Positions 25,521 to 34,290 of a stretch of 64,000 bases of DNA are shown piece after piece (position 1 is the stretch's first letter; each line of letters starts with the position of its first letter). The translations under genes and the position numbers were made by a program. Source of the DNA: an uncultured Bulleidia sp. (lineage in GTDB: Bacteria > Bacillota_I > Bacilli_A > Erysipelotrichales > Erysipelotrichaceae); NCBI GenBank assembly GCA_947087645.1, contig CAMUDN010000004.1:1-64000 (forward strand), written 5' to 3'. The notes below the pieces were generated by a model. It worked only from the letters and a program-made list of their open reading frames with translations. It did no database searches and had not been told where the DNA came from.

Positions 25521-26777
25521 GTGAATACCAAACAAATTTATGCGACTTTAGAATTAGCCGATCACGAAGTACGTTTAATAGTCGGAGAATTTTTTAATAC
25601 ACGTTTTAATATTTTTCAAGTTGTATGTATTCCATGTAAGGGAATGTCTTTTCAAGGAATATTAAATACAGATCAAGTGTTAGATGCAATTCAAAAGGCA
25701 TTAGTTCAAATCAATGAAAAATTAAAGATAAAAATTAAAGCCGTTATTACAACCCTTCCTTCATATCGTTTTAAACATCTTAATTCAAAGCAAACAGTAA
25801 AAATTGAAGGCTTTGATGGTTCAATTACAGCAAAAGATATTCAAACAGCAATTAAACAAGCAGAAACTTTGAAATACGGTGATAAATATGTTCGGGTACA
25901 AAGTAGTATCAGTCGCTATACAGTTAATGGTGTAAGTAGTCGTAAACCACCAATAGGTGAGCATTGTTCACAATTAACAGTAGATGTTGATATGTATTAT
26001 ATTGATAAGCATTTAGCATATGATGTCGCTAATATTATTCAGCAATCCGGTTTAAAATTAATGGATATTTTTGTTTCTGGCTATGCAATAGCAAAAGAAG
26101 CAGCCTTAATAGAGGCATCCTTGAATAAACAGATTATTGTTATTGATACCCAATGGCAAACAACAACACTGAGTCAAATTTTTCATGGTAAGTTACAAAA
26201 TTCAGTATTATTTCAAGGTGGTCTTATAGATATTGTAAAGCCAATTATGGATAAGTATCATCTTAAGGAAGAAGTTGTAATTGAATTATTAAAATATGGT
26301 GTCGAAATTAATAAAGAAATATTTTCAAAAAATCCAATTCATATGTGGAAAAATGAAAATAATGAATTAATATTACTTAGTGAAGAAGAATTTATGCATA
26401 ATATTTCACCATTTATTCAAAAATGGATTGATAATATTGCAAATACTTGTGCGCCAATATTGAAAACTTGTGATAGTACTGTTATAGTATGTGGTGAAGC
26501 TGGAGAACAAAGAGGATTTGAAAAGCTTTTACAAAAGCGACTACAAGTTGAAACACGTTCTTATATTCCGGAAACACTAGGGGGTAGAGATGCTAAGCTA
26601 TCAACTTGTTTAGGTTTATTTTATGCTTATCAAGATAAATTACCACTTTATGGGGAAATTGATGATAGTATAGATGTAGATGCATTTATCCGGCAGGTTT
26701 CTTTTCGGAAGACAAGTGAAAAGGAAAGACGAGAAGATACTCTAACAAATCGATTAAAGAGTATGTTTACTAAATAA
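25521..26777 (+). CDS. ftsA: FtsA-like cell-division protein with degenerate nucleotide pocket
   Basis: 418 residues. Called FtsA on position directly before ftsZ, length, the 1C-domain-like segment (ITAKDIQTAIKQAE) and a C-terminal amphipathic tail (NRLKSMFTK) for membrane binding. The actin-fold signature is poorly kept: the first phosphate loop is LELADHEVRL and the second (residues 207-217) reads VIDTQWQTTTL where FtsA normally has DIGGGTT. The adenosine motif reads VCGEAGEQRGF. It probably tethers FtsZ to the membrane, perhaps with altered or no ATP use (inference). Confidence 0.8.
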   Translation: MNTKQIYATLELADHEVRLIVGEFFNTRFNIFQVVCIPCKGMSFQGILNTDQVLDAIQKALVQINEKLKIKIKAVITTLPSYRFKHLNSKQTVKIEGFDGSITAKDIQTAIKQAETLKYGDKYVRVQSSISRYTVNGVSSRKPPIGEHCSQLTVDVDMYYIDKHLAYDVANIIQQSGLKLMDIFVSGYAIAKEAALIEASLNKQIIVIDTQWQTTTLSQIFHGKLQNSVLFQGGLIDIVKPIMDKYHLKEEVVIELLKYGVEINKEIFSKNPIHMWKNENNELILLSEEEFMHNISPFIQKWIDNIANTCAPILKTCDSTVIVCGEAGEQRGFEKLLQKRLQVETRSYIPETLGGRDAKLSTCLGLFYAYQDKLPLYGEIDDSIDVDAFIRQVSFRKTSEKERREDTLTNRLKSMFTK

Positions 26778-26799
26778 ATGGAAATGAAGAGGAGTCGTT

Positions 26800-27852
26800 A
26801 TGGCAGAATTAACTTATAATCAAGTCGCAAAAATCAAAGTATTTGGTGTTGGTGGAGCAGGTGGAAATGCTGTTAATAGGATGGTTCAAGATGGTGTTAA
26901 AGGTGTTGAATTCTATATTGCCAATACCGATTTACAAGCTATGGATATGTCACCAGTTGCAAATAAAATTCCACTTGGTAAAGAAGGTTTAGGAGCTGGT
27001 GGTAATCCAGATAATGGACGTCGGGCAGCCGAAGAAAGTGAAGAAGAAATTCGCAAACATATGGAAGGTGCTGATATGATCTTTATCACAGCCGGTATGG
27101 GTGGTGGTACAGGTACAGGTGCTTCACCATTATTTGCAAAAGTAGCTAAAGAAATGGGCTGTTTAACTATTGGGGTAGTAACAACACCTTTCCGCTTTGA
27201 AGGTAAGAAACGTTCACACCAAGCTGATCAAGGAATTGCTAATTTGCGTGAATATGTTGATTCATTAATTATTATTTCCAATAATAAAGTTTTAGATGTT
27301 CTCGGTCATGTACCTTTTGATCAATCATTTAGAGAAGCAGATAATATTTTAAGACAAGGTGTGCAGACAATTACTGATTTGATTGCTGTTCAGGCAATGG
27401 TCAATCTTGATTTTGCAGATATTAAGTCAGTTATGGAAGGTCAAGGTACAGCTTTATTTGGTATTGGTATGGCTGATGGTGAAAACAAAGCTGAGGAAGC
27501 AGCTTTAAGAGCAATTCAATCACCACTTCTTGAAGCTCAAATACAGGGAGCTAAAAATGCTATTATCAATGTGACCGGTGGTTCAAGTGTTACTTTACAA
27601 GAAGCAAGTCAAGCTGTTGAAACAATTGAAGAAGCAGCCGGGACAGACATTGATACGATTTTCGGTGTTGCTATTAATGATAAGCTAGGTGATGCTATCA
27701 TTGTTTCTGTGATTGCTACTGGCTTTGATTTACCAGATCGTGAAAATCCAAAGAAAGAAGATTATGCACCACAAATAGGTGTTGAATCAACAAATGATAG
27801 TTTTGGAATTCCAGCTGATGAAGATGAGAATATTCCTTCTTTTTTCCGCTAA
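26800..27852 (+). CDS. ftsZ: Cell-division GTPase FtsZ
   Basis: 350 residues. Tubulin-like GTPase with GGAGGNAVNRM, the G-box GMGGGTGTGASP, TTPFRFEGKKR and the T7 loop NLDFADI. The C-terminal linker is short, and the protein ends in the conserved tail peptide IPSFFR that binds FtsA. 22 bases after ftsA, followed by a terminator, so ftsAZ forms a two-gene unit. Confidence 0.97.
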   Translation: MAELTYNQVAKIKVFGVGGAGGNAVNRMVQDGVKGVEFYIANTDLQAMDMSPVANKIPLGKEGLGAGGNPDNGRRAAEESEEEIRKHMEGADMIFITAGMGGGTGTGASPLFAKVAKEMGCLTIGVVTTPFRFEGKKRSHQADQGIANLREYVDSLIIISNNKVLDVLGHVPFDQSFREADNILRQGVQTITDLIAVQAMVNLDFADIKSVMEGQGTALFGIGMADGENKAEEAALRAIQSPLLEAQIQGAKNAIINVTGGSSVTLQEASQAVETIEEAAGTDIDTIFGVAINDKLGDAIIVSVIATGFDLPDRENPKKEDYAPQIGVESTNDSFGIPADEDENIPSFFR

Positions 27853-27878
27853 TTGCATTTTATAATCAAGTAGGATAG

Positions 27879-27915
27879 AAGTCTAAAAGAGATAATGCTT
27901 TTAGACTTTTCTTTT
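27879..27915 (+). terminator. ftsZ terminator
   Basis: AAGTCTAAAAG (27879-27889) pairs with CTTTTAGACTT (27898-27908), followed by TTCTTTT. Confidence 0.85.
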
Positions 27916-27935
27916 AGAGTTATGATCTGATAACT

Positions 27936-27946
27936 TATGATATAAT
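27936..27946 (+). promoter_or_regulatory. Extended -10 promoter for the 28017 gene
   Basis: TATGATATAAT holds TG at -14 and a perfect TATAAT hexamer (27941-27946). It leaves a leader of about 65 bases with an inverted repeat TGACTT (27968-27973) / AAGTCA (27994-27999). Confidence 0.5.
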
Positions 27947-28016
27947 TTTTTTTACAATGAAAGGGCGTGACTTTTTTGGAAATACCGATATTTAAGTCAA
28001 GGGGGTTTAAAAGGAT

Positions 28017-29279
28017 ATGAATTCAATCACATCCTATTTAGTGACACTTATTATACTCATCATATTGTCAGCTATTTTTTCAGCTATTGAAACAGCTTTT
28101 AGTTCAGCAAGTAAAATTCGCTTACGTTCAATGGCTAATGATGGTAATATAAAAGCAAAAAAAGTATTACAAATATTAGATGATTTTGATCATTTTTTAA
28201 CTGCAGTTTTAATTGGTAATAATGTTGTAAATATTGCAGCTGCAACTATTGGCACTTTGTTATTTACAAAACTTTTCGATAAAAATGGAGCAACTGTTTC
28301 AACTATTGTAATTACAGTTGTTGTTTTGTTGTTTGGTGAAATAACACCTAAATCAATTGCTAAAATGATTCCAGAAAAATTTAGCTGTCTAACAGTTTCT
28401 TTTGTACGTATGATGAATTTTATTTTATTTCCTTTGACTTGGCTGTTATCTGGTTGGTGTTTCTTAATGAATAAATTAATTGCAGTTGAAAAAGATAATG
28501 CAGATATTACTGATGATTTAATAACAATGGTTGATACTGCTGAAAAAGAGGGTAATTTAGAAGAACATGAATCGGATTTGATTTCAGCTGCTATTGAATT
28601 TAATGAATTAGAAGTAAAGGATATTTTAACACCACGTGTGGATATTATTGCTGTTGATCGTTTAGCCGATTTGAAAGAAATAGAAGAGACTTTTCGCATG
28701 AATTCTTTTAGTCGTTTACCAATTTATGATGAAACTATAGATAATATTATTGGTGTTATCCATGAAAAAGATTTTTATGATTTGTTATATCATAAAAAGA
28801 ATAATTTAGATGCGATTATTACTAAAGTTATTTATACTAGTCCTAATACTCATATTTATGAATTATTGCAACAGTTGCAAAGGGAAAAATTACACATGGC
28901 AGTAGTTCTTGATGAATGGGGTGGAACAGATGGCTTAATAACTTTAGAGGATATTATTGAGGAATTAGTTGGTGAAATTTGGGATGAACATGATGTTGTT
29001 GAAGAATTTTACACAAAAGTAAATGATCATGTTTATTTAGTTAAAGGTGAAGCTGAAGTTGATGATCTTTTTGAACGTTTTCATCTTCAAGAAGATGAAA
29101 AAGATGATGATTATAATTCAGTTTCCGGTTGGGCAATTGCTTGTTTAGAACATATTCCAAAAGTTGGTGAGCATTTTCAATTTCAAAATCTTTTCGTGGA
29201 AATCACAAAAGCAGATAGTCGGAAAGTAAATGAAGTACGTATAACCGTGCAAGAAAAGGCAAAGGAGGAAGAAGAGTAA
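28017..29279 (+). CDS. CNNM/CorC-type transporter-associated membrane protein (HlyC/CorC family)
   Basis: 420 residues. The DUF21/CNNM membrane domain has about four helices in residues 1-150 (LSAIFSAIETAFSSAS, then GEITPKSIAK). It is followed by two CBS domains (VKDILTPRVDIIAVD... and ITKVIYTSPNTHIYELL, with DEWGGTDGLITLEDIIEELVGEI) and the CorC_HlyC domain at the C-terminus. Family members move or regulate Mg2+ or other divalent ions. A promoter and a short structured leader are its own; rsmE follows at 17 bases. Confidence 0.9.
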   Translation: MNSITSYLVTLIILIILSAIFSAIETAFSSASKIRLRSMANDGNIKAKKVLQILDDFDHFLTAVLIGNNVVNIAAATIGTLLFTKLFDKNGATVSTIVITVVVLLFGEITPKSIAKMIPEKFSCLTVSFVRMMNFILFPLTWLLSGWCFLMNKLIAVEKDNADITDDLITMVDTAEKEGNLEEHESDLISAAIEFNELEVKDILTPRVDIIAVDRLADLKEIEETFRMNSFSRLPIYDETIDNIIGVIHEKDFYDLLYHKKNNLDAIITKVIYTSPNTHIYELLQQLQREKLHMAVVLDEWGGTDGLITLEDIIEELVGEIWDEHDVVEEFYTKVNDHVYLVKGEAEVDDLFERFHLQEDEKDDDYNSVSGWAIACLEHIPKVGEHFQFQNLFVEITKADSRKVNEVRITVQEKAKEEEE

Positions 29280-29295
29280 GATCTCTTGATAGAAC

Positions 29296-30003
29296 ATGCA
29301 ACAGTATTTTTGTGATCATAAACCAGAAGTTGGAAAATATTATTTTTTAAATAAGGAACAAGAACATCATGCTAAAAATGTTTTACGTTTAGAAAATGAA
29401 GTTATTCGTCTAGTATTTCAAAAAAAAGCTTATTTTGCTAAAATAGCACATTATAATGACGGCTATGCTTGTTTAGTTAAGGAAGAAGATTTAAATAATA
29501 ATGAATTACAACAAGATATTACTTTGTGTATGGCTTTGATTAAAAAAGAGAAGTTTGAATTAATTCTACAAAAAGCTGCTGAGCTTGGTGTAAAACGCAT
29601 TATACCACTAATTACGAGTCGTACAATTGTTAAAGTGTGTAAGGAAAAAGAAGATAAAGTACATAAGCGTTATCAACAAATTGTTTTAGAAGCAAGTCAA
29701 CAGTGCAAAAGAAACCAAGTACCAGAAATATTGAAAGCATGTACGATAAATGATTTAAAAAATTATTTAAGTACGGAAAACATTGTTGCTTATGAAGCTT
29801 TGCATCAGACCCATAATATTTTTGATCCAGAGATAAAAGATTCAACAACAATTGTTATTGGACCAGAGGGTGGTTTTAGTGAAAAGGAAATAGCAAATAT
29901 GCTTGCTATAGGTTATAAACCTATTTCATTAGGTAAACGTATTTTACGTGCTGAGACGGCTGCTCTTTTCACTATATCAATTTTAGCTATGAAGGAGATA
30001 TAG
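29296..30003 (+). CDS. rsmE: 16S rRNA m3U1498 methyltransferase RsmE
   Basis: 235 residues, SPOUT-class. The PUA-like N-terminus (MQQYFCDHK...EQEHHAKNVLRL), the KKEKFELILQKAAELGV stretch, IGPEGGFSEKEI and LGKRILRAETAAL are family hallmarks. It methylates U1498 of 16S rRNA. No close Shine-Dalgarno is visible; it is probably coupled to the gene upstream. Confidence 0.94.
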   Translation: MQQYFCDHKPEVGKYYFLNKEQEHHAKNVLRLENEVIRLVFQKKAYFAKIAHYNDGYACLVKEEDLNNNELQQDITLCMALIKKEKFELILQKAAELGVKRIIPLITSRTIVKVCKEKEDKVHKRYQQIVLEASQQCKRNQVPEILKACTINDLKNYLSTENIVAYEALHQTHNIFDPEIKDSTTIVIGPEGGFSEKEIANMLAIGYKPISLGKRILRAETAALFTISILAMKEI

Positions 30004-30004
30004 A

Positions 30005-31483
30005 ATGTTGCTCAGTAAATTATTTAAAGATGCACCAGATATTGATATTCAAAGTATTAATGATGATTCAAGAAAGAAAAAAGCCCATAGTTTATTTTTT
30101 TGTGTTAAAGGAATGATGCATGATGGACATGATTTTGTTGATCAAGCAATTACTAATGGTGCAATAGCAATTGTTCATAGTGAAGAATTAAAACATTATC
30201 AAAAAAATATTTTATATTTTAAAGTGAAAGATGTAGTCGATACATATAATGTAATAGCTAATTTATTTTATGATTCTCCATCACATAAATTAAAGATGTT
30301 TGGGGTTACTGGTACAAATGGAAAAACAACAATTGCTAAAATTATTCAAGATATTCTTAATGTTGATTTACCTAGTGGATATATTGGTGCTCTTGCGATA
30401 GCATATGGAGCAGTAAAATTACCACCTGCTTTAACAACACCAAATATTAATGATATACATGCTATTTTAAAAGAAATGCTTGATACTGGTATGCAAGCTG
30501 CTTCATTAGAAGTTAGTTCTGTTGGCGTTGAGCAAAGAAGAATTCAATCAGTTCATTTTGATTATGCTATTTTTAGTAATTTAACCCATGATCATTTAGA
30601 TTATCATGGTAATATGAAAAATTATTTTTTAGCGAAAAAGAAGTTTTTTGATAATTTATCACCTAATGCAGTTGCTATTATTAATATTGATGATCCTTAT
30701 GGTTTAAAGATGATTAGTGATTGTAAAGCACGTTTGATAAGCTATGGTTGTAATGAACAAGCAAAGTACCAAATTAGTAATTTTCAATTAAGTAATAAAG
30801 GAACGATTTTTACTATTAATGTGGATCATCAATTGTATCGCATAGAAACACAATTACTAGCTAAGTTCAATATATATAATGTTGTTGCAGCTATTGCAGC
30901 TCTTCATGAATATGGATTAGATATGAATGTAATCAGGGAAAGAATAGCAAAAATAAAACCTATATCTGGTCGTATGCAAGCAATTCATGATGGTCAATCA
31001 TTCAATGTAATTATTGATATGGCTCATACAGTAGATAGTATTACAAAAGTTTGTGAATATGCTTCAACAATCACGCCTAAGAAAGCTCGTATTTTTATTG
31101 TTAGTGGTTCAGCAGGAAAAAAAGATCGGGCAAAAAGAAAACAATTTGGGCAATTATTTGATTATTATGGTGATATGATTATCCTCACGGAAGATGATCC
31201 TCGTGATGAAGATCCTCGAAATATTGCTAAAGAAATTGCTCAAGGAATTACAAAAAAACCATATTTAATTATTCCAGATCGTTATATTGCTATTCAGCAA
31301 GCACTGGAACTTGCTGATCCTGATGATATGATCTTAATATTAGGAAAAGGTAATGAACAATTTATGATTCGTGAATTTGGCTCATTAAATTATATGGGTG
31401 ATGAAATGGTTGTTCATGATGTTTTGAAAAAAGAAATTTTAATTAAGGAGGGTGAAGATTATGAATTTGAACAAATATATTGA
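30005..31483 (+). CDS. murE: UDP-MurNAc-tripeptide synthetase MurE
   Basis: 492 residues. Mur ligase with VTGTNGKTTIAK ATP loop (about 100-112), the central domain with THDHLDYHG and the C-terminal domain. The substrate-selecting motif is DDPRDEDP at about 397-404. Classical DAP-adding MurE has DNPR and many Lys-adding Gram-positive ones lack the Arg. DDPR is the form I recall from Thermotoga MurE, which adds lysine. The amino acid added here cannot be fixed by sequence alone. GAAGGAGAT precedes the ATG; the 3' end overlaps deoC. Confidence 0.92.
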   Translation: MLLSKLFKDAPDIDIQSINDDSRKKKAHSLFFCVKGMMHDGHDFVDQAITNGAIAIVHSEELKHYQKNILYFKVKDVVDTYNVIANLFYDSPSHKLKMFGVTGTNGKTTIAKIIQDILNVDLPSGYIGALAIAYGAVKLPPALTTPNINDIHAILKEMLDTGMQAASLEVSSVGVEQRRIQSVHFDYAIFSNLTHDHLDYHGNMKNYFLAKKKFFDNLSPNAVAIINIDDPYGLKMISDCKARLISYGCNEQAKYQISNFQLSNKGTIFTINVDHQLYRIETQLLAKFNIYNVVAAIAALHEYGLDMNVIRERIAKIKPISGRMQAIHDGQSFNVIIDMAHTVDSITKVCEYASTITPKKARIFIVSGSAGKKDRAKRKQFGQLFDYYGDMIILTEDDPRDEDPRNIAKEIAQGITKKPYLIIPDRYIAIQQALELADPDDMILILGKGNEQFMIREFGSLNYMGDEMVVHDVLKKEILIKEGEDYEFEQIY

Positions 31484-32114
31484 TCATACATTATTAAAAC
31501 CACAAGCAACAAAGAAAGATATTATTAAATTGTGTGAAGAAGCTAAAAAATATCATTTTATGACTTGCATGGTTAATCCTTATTGGTTAAAAGTTGTAAA
31601 AGATAATTTACAAGGATCAGATGTTTTAACTGCATGTGTTATTGGTTTTCCACTTGGGGCTATGACTTGTGCAAGTAAAGTATTTGAAGCAAGTAATGCA
31701 ATTGAACAGGGAGCTGATGAGATTGACATGGTTTTAAATATTGGTGCATTAAAAGATGGTGATGATCAATATGTTATAAATGAGATTAAAGCAGTTAAAA
31801 GAGTTTGTGCTAACCATTGCTTGAAAGTGATCATTGAAACTTGTTTATTAACAAAAGAAGAAAAGATTCGAGCTACGCAAGATATTATTTCGGCTGGTGC
31901 TGATTTTGTTAAGACAAGTACTGGTTTTTCATTATCAGGAGCAACTGTTGAAGATGTGCAGATCTTAAAGCAAGCAGCTGGTAATAAGATTAAAGTAAAA
32001 GCAGCTGGTGGAGTACGTTGTCAAGATGATTTACAAAAAATGATTGAGGCTGGTGCTGATCGTATAGGGACATCATCAGGGGTTAAATTGATGACAGAAT
32101 TGGATAAAGCATAA
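31461..32114 (+). CDS. deoC: Deoxyribose-phosphate aldolase
   Basis: 217 residues from ATG 31461, chosen because AAGGAGGG (31445-31452) ends 8 bases before. A GTG at 31452 is within that site. It overlaps murE by 23 bases. Typical segments: YIDHTLLKPQAT, ACVIGFPLGA, EIDMVLNIGALKDGD, VKTSTGFS and VKAAGGVR (Schiff-base lysine region). It splits deoxyribose-5-phosphate to acetaldehyde and glyceraldehyde-3-phosphate; with cdd nearby it may feed nucleoside salvage. Confidence 0.94.
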   Translation: MNLNKYIDHTLLKPQATKKDIIKLCEEAKKYHFMTCMVNPYWLKVVKDNLQGSDVLTACVIGFPLGAMTCASKVFEASNAIEQGADEIDMVLNIGALKDGDDQYVINEIKAVKRVCANHCLKVIIETCLLTKEEKIRATQDIISAGADFVKTSTGFSLSGATVEDVQILKQAAGNKIKVKAAGGVRCQDDLQKMIEAGADRIGTSSGVKLMTELDKA

Positions 32115-32163
32115 TGATATGCAAAACTTTATATGGAATTATTTAAGGAAAGATAATTTAATA

Positions 32164-32192
32164 TTGTTTTTTAATATTTCTTAAGGTATAAT
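32164..32192 (+). promoter_or_regulatory. Promoter of rpsU
   Basis: TTGTTT (32164-32169), 17 bases, TATAAT (32187-32192); start about 32199, then AAAGGAGGG before the ATG. Confidence 0.6.
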
Positions 32193-32224
32193 CAAAAAGC
32201 TGGATGCGAAAGGAGGGTTGTTGA

Positions 32225-32407
32225 ATGGCAAGAGTCGTAGTAAAAGAAAACGAAAATCTTGATGATGCTTTACGTCGTTTTAAGCGCCAGGTCTCCCGCA
32301 ATGGAACCCTCGCTGAAGCTCGTAAAAGAGAATTTTATGTTAAGCCTGGTATCAAGCGTAAACTTAAGATAGAGGCAGCTAAAAAGGCCAGAAAGCGCAA
32401 CAAGTAA
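32225..32407 (+). CDS. rpsU: 30S ribosomal protein S21
   Basis: 60 residues, basic. ARVVVKENENLDDALRRFKRQVSRNGTLAEARKREFYVKP is a clear S21 sequence. Own promoter and terminator on either side make it a single-gene unit. Confidence 0.96.
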   Translation: MARVVVKENENLDDALRRFKRQVSRNGTLAEARKREFYVKPGIKRKLKIEAAKKARKRNK

Positions 32408-32409
32408 TT

Positions 32410-32440
32410 AAAAGGAGTCGAAAGACTTCTTTTTATTTTT
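32410..32440 (+). terminator. rpsU terminator
   Basis: AAAAGGAGTC (32410-32419) pairs with GACTTCTTTT (32424-32433) with one G-T pair around a GAAA tetraloop, followed by ATTTTTTT. Confidence 0.85.
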
Positions 32441-32446
32441 TTACTT

Positions 32447-32457
32447 TATGTTAAAAT
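32447..32457 (+). promoter_or_regulatory. Extended -10 promoter of phoH
   Basis: TATGTTAAAAT with TG at -14 and hexamer TAAAAT (32452-32457). It is only 7 bases from the phoH ATG, so the transcript would start at or within a base of the start codon. Confidence 0.55.
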
Positions 32458-32464
32458 ATGCTAG

Positions 32465-33388
32465 ATGAATATGGTAATTGATTTAAAAGAATTAAGTATA
32501 TCTGATTTACAAATTTTATTAGGTCCAAATGATAATTATTTAAAAGAAATAGAAAAATATTATCATCTTTCTATTGCATTGTGTGATCAGCAATTTCTTT
32601 TTCCAGAAAATAAAGAAGTTGAAAAACTATTAAATAAATTAATTGATTATGTTTCAACTAATCATTGCTTAGAGTTATGGGAAGTTCAGCTTTTTATGCA
32701 TAATCAAAGTGAGCTTTTAAATACAGATAGAGATTTACAACTGGGATATACATTAAGAGGGCAAAAAATTAAAGTTAAAACATTGGGACAATATTATTTT
32801 GTTTTAGCTATGCAAAAGAATACAGTTGTTATAAGTACTGGTCCAGCTGGTAGTGGGAAAACTTTTTTAGCTGTTGCTAAAGCTGTTAGTGCTTTACGAA
32901 ACCATGAAGTTGAACGTATCATTTTAACACGTCCAGCAGTAGAAGCAGGAGAAAGTTTAGGTTTTTTACCAGGTGATTTAAAAGAAAAAGTAGATCCTTA
33001 TTTAACTCCACTTTATGATGCATTAAGTAATATGCTTGGCTTAGAACAAATGGCAAAGTATTTAGCTAATGGTAATATTGAAATTGCTCCTTTAGCTTAT
33101 ATGCGTGGTCGTACTTTACATAATGCTTATATTATTTTAGATGAAGCTCAAAATACTAGTATTGCCCAAATGAAAATGTTTTTAACACGACTTGGTTTTC
33201 ATTCTAAAATGGTTATTTCGGGGGATATTTCACAAATTGATCTTAAAGAATATACTTCTTCAGGATTGGTTGATGCAGTGCAAAGATTACAAGGCATTGA
33301 TGATATTGCTATTATTAAAATGAGTGAAAAAGATATTGTACGTCATGCTCTTGTGCGATCAATAATAAAAGCTTACGCTGATGTCTAG
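32465..33388 (+). CDS. phoH: PhoH-family ATPase
   Basis: 307 residues. Walker A STGPAGSGKT at about 124-133, then RPAVEAGESLGFLPGDL and Walker B YIILDEAQNT. An N-terminal KH-like part precedes the ATPase. PhoH/YbeZ works with YbeY, whose gene follows, in rRNA processing. There is no Shine-Dalgarno. The start may be 32465 or the next ATG at 32471; both are very near the predicted transcript start. Confidence 0.93.
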   Translation: MNMVIDLKELSISDLQILLGPNDNYLKEIEKYYHLSIALCDQQFLFPENKEVEKLLNKLIDYVSTNHCLELWEVQLFMHNQSELLNTDRDLQLGYTLRGQKIKVKTLGQYYFVLAMQKNTVVISTGPAGSGKTFLAVAKAVSALRNHEVERIILTRPAVEAGESLGFLPGDLKEKVDPYLTPLYDALSNMLGLEQMAKYLANGNIEIAPLAYMRGRTLHNAYIILDEAQNTSIAQMKMFLTRLGFHSKMVISGDISQIDLKEYTSSGLVDAVQRLQGIDDIAIIKMSEKDIVRHALVRSIIKAYADV

Positions 33389-33419
33389 ATGATTTCTTTC
33401 TTACTTATTAAATTTGCTA

Positions 33420-33425
33420 TATAAT
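33420..33425 (+). promoter_or_regulatory. -10 element before ybeY
   Basis: TATAAT 19 bases upstream of the ATG, preceded by T-rich DNA without a good -35. It is followed by AAAAGGGGAT as ribosome site. Confidence 0.35.
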
Positions 33426-33443
33426 TGACAAAAGGGGATATAT

Positions 33444-33887
33444 ATGGAAATTACATTCTATTATCGGACAAATTTTCCGGCTCAGAAATATGAACAGTTA
33501 TTCCAAAAGATTGCTACAAAAGCCGAGCAAAAATTAAAGCTGGGGGAAGATAAAGAAATATCTGTTACCTTTGTACGTTCACGTACTATTCATCAAATAA
33601 ATCGTGATTATCGACATATTGATCGGCCAACAGATGTTATCAGTTTTGCAATGCAAGATAATGATGAGCAGTTATTAACAAATGATTTAGGTGATTTATT
33701 CATTAATGTTGATTATGCTGTTAAACAAGCACGTGAATATGGTCATTCAGAAAAAAGAGAATTTTGTTTTTTATTCGCCCATGGTTTGTTACATTGTCTT
33801 GGCTATGATCATATGCAAAAAGAAGATGAAAGAGTTATGTTTAAAATTCAAGAAGAATTATTAGAAAATATTGCGGAGAGAAAATAA
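33444..33887 (+). CDS. ybeY: Endoribonuclease YbeY
   Basis: 147 residues. The metal site HGLLHCLGYDH (H3-type H-x3-H-x5-H) is intact, and IHQINRDYRHIDRPTDVISFAM is the family hallmark. It takes part in 16S rRNA 3'-end processing and ribosome quality control. It lies downstream of phoH, as in Bacillus. The end contains the ribosome site of cdd. Confidence 0.95.
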   Translation: MEITFYYRTNFPAQKYEQLFQKIATKAEQKLKLGEDKEISVTFVRSRTIHQINRDYRHIDRPTDVISFAMQDNDEQLLTNDLGDLFINVDYAVKQAREYGHSEKREFCFLFAHGLLHCLGYDHMQKEDERVMFKIQEELLENIAERK

Positions 33888-33888
33888 T

Positions 33889-34290
33889 ATGAATAAAGAT
33901 CAATTAATTAAAGATGCTTTTGAGGTGATTAAGAATTCTTATGCACCTTATTCTAATTACCATGTGGCAGCTTCATTGTTATGTAAAGATGGTCATATTT
34001 TTCATGGTGTAAATGTTGAAAATGCTAGTTTTGGAGCTACTAATTGTGCCGAAAGATCAGCTATTTTTGCGGCTATTTCGGAAGGTTATACCAAAGAAGA
34101 TTTTCAAGCAATGGCAATTGTTAGTGATGGCTTTAGAATGGGATTTCCTTGTGGTATTTGTCGGCAAGTATTAATGGAATTATTATTACCAACGACACCA
34201 ATATATTTATCAAATGGTAAAGAAGAATTAGAAACAACAACAGAAGAAGCATTACCACATGCTTTTACTATTGAGGATGTTCTTCGATGA
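33889..34290 (+). CDS. cdd: Cytidine deaminase
   Basis: 133 residues from ATG 33889, after GGAGAG; an in-frame start at 33871 lies within ybeY. Catalytic motifs NCAERSAI (with CAE) and PCGICRQ bind zinc. It deaminates cytidine and deoxycytidine in pyrimidine salvage. dgkA, which often precedes it, is missing. Overlaps era by 4 bases. Confidence 0.95.
   Translation: MNKDQLIKDAFEVIKNSYAPYSNYHVAASLLCKDGHIFHGVNVENASFGATNCAERSAIFAAISEGYTKEDFQAMAIVSDGFRMGFPCGICRQVLMELLLPTTPIYLSNGKEELETTTEEALPHAFTIEDVLR

Noticed and set aside
28190..28699. 169-codon antisense frame within the CNNM/CorC gene
   Set aside because: No start signal, no known motif, and the sense strand holds intact CNNM and CBS domains.
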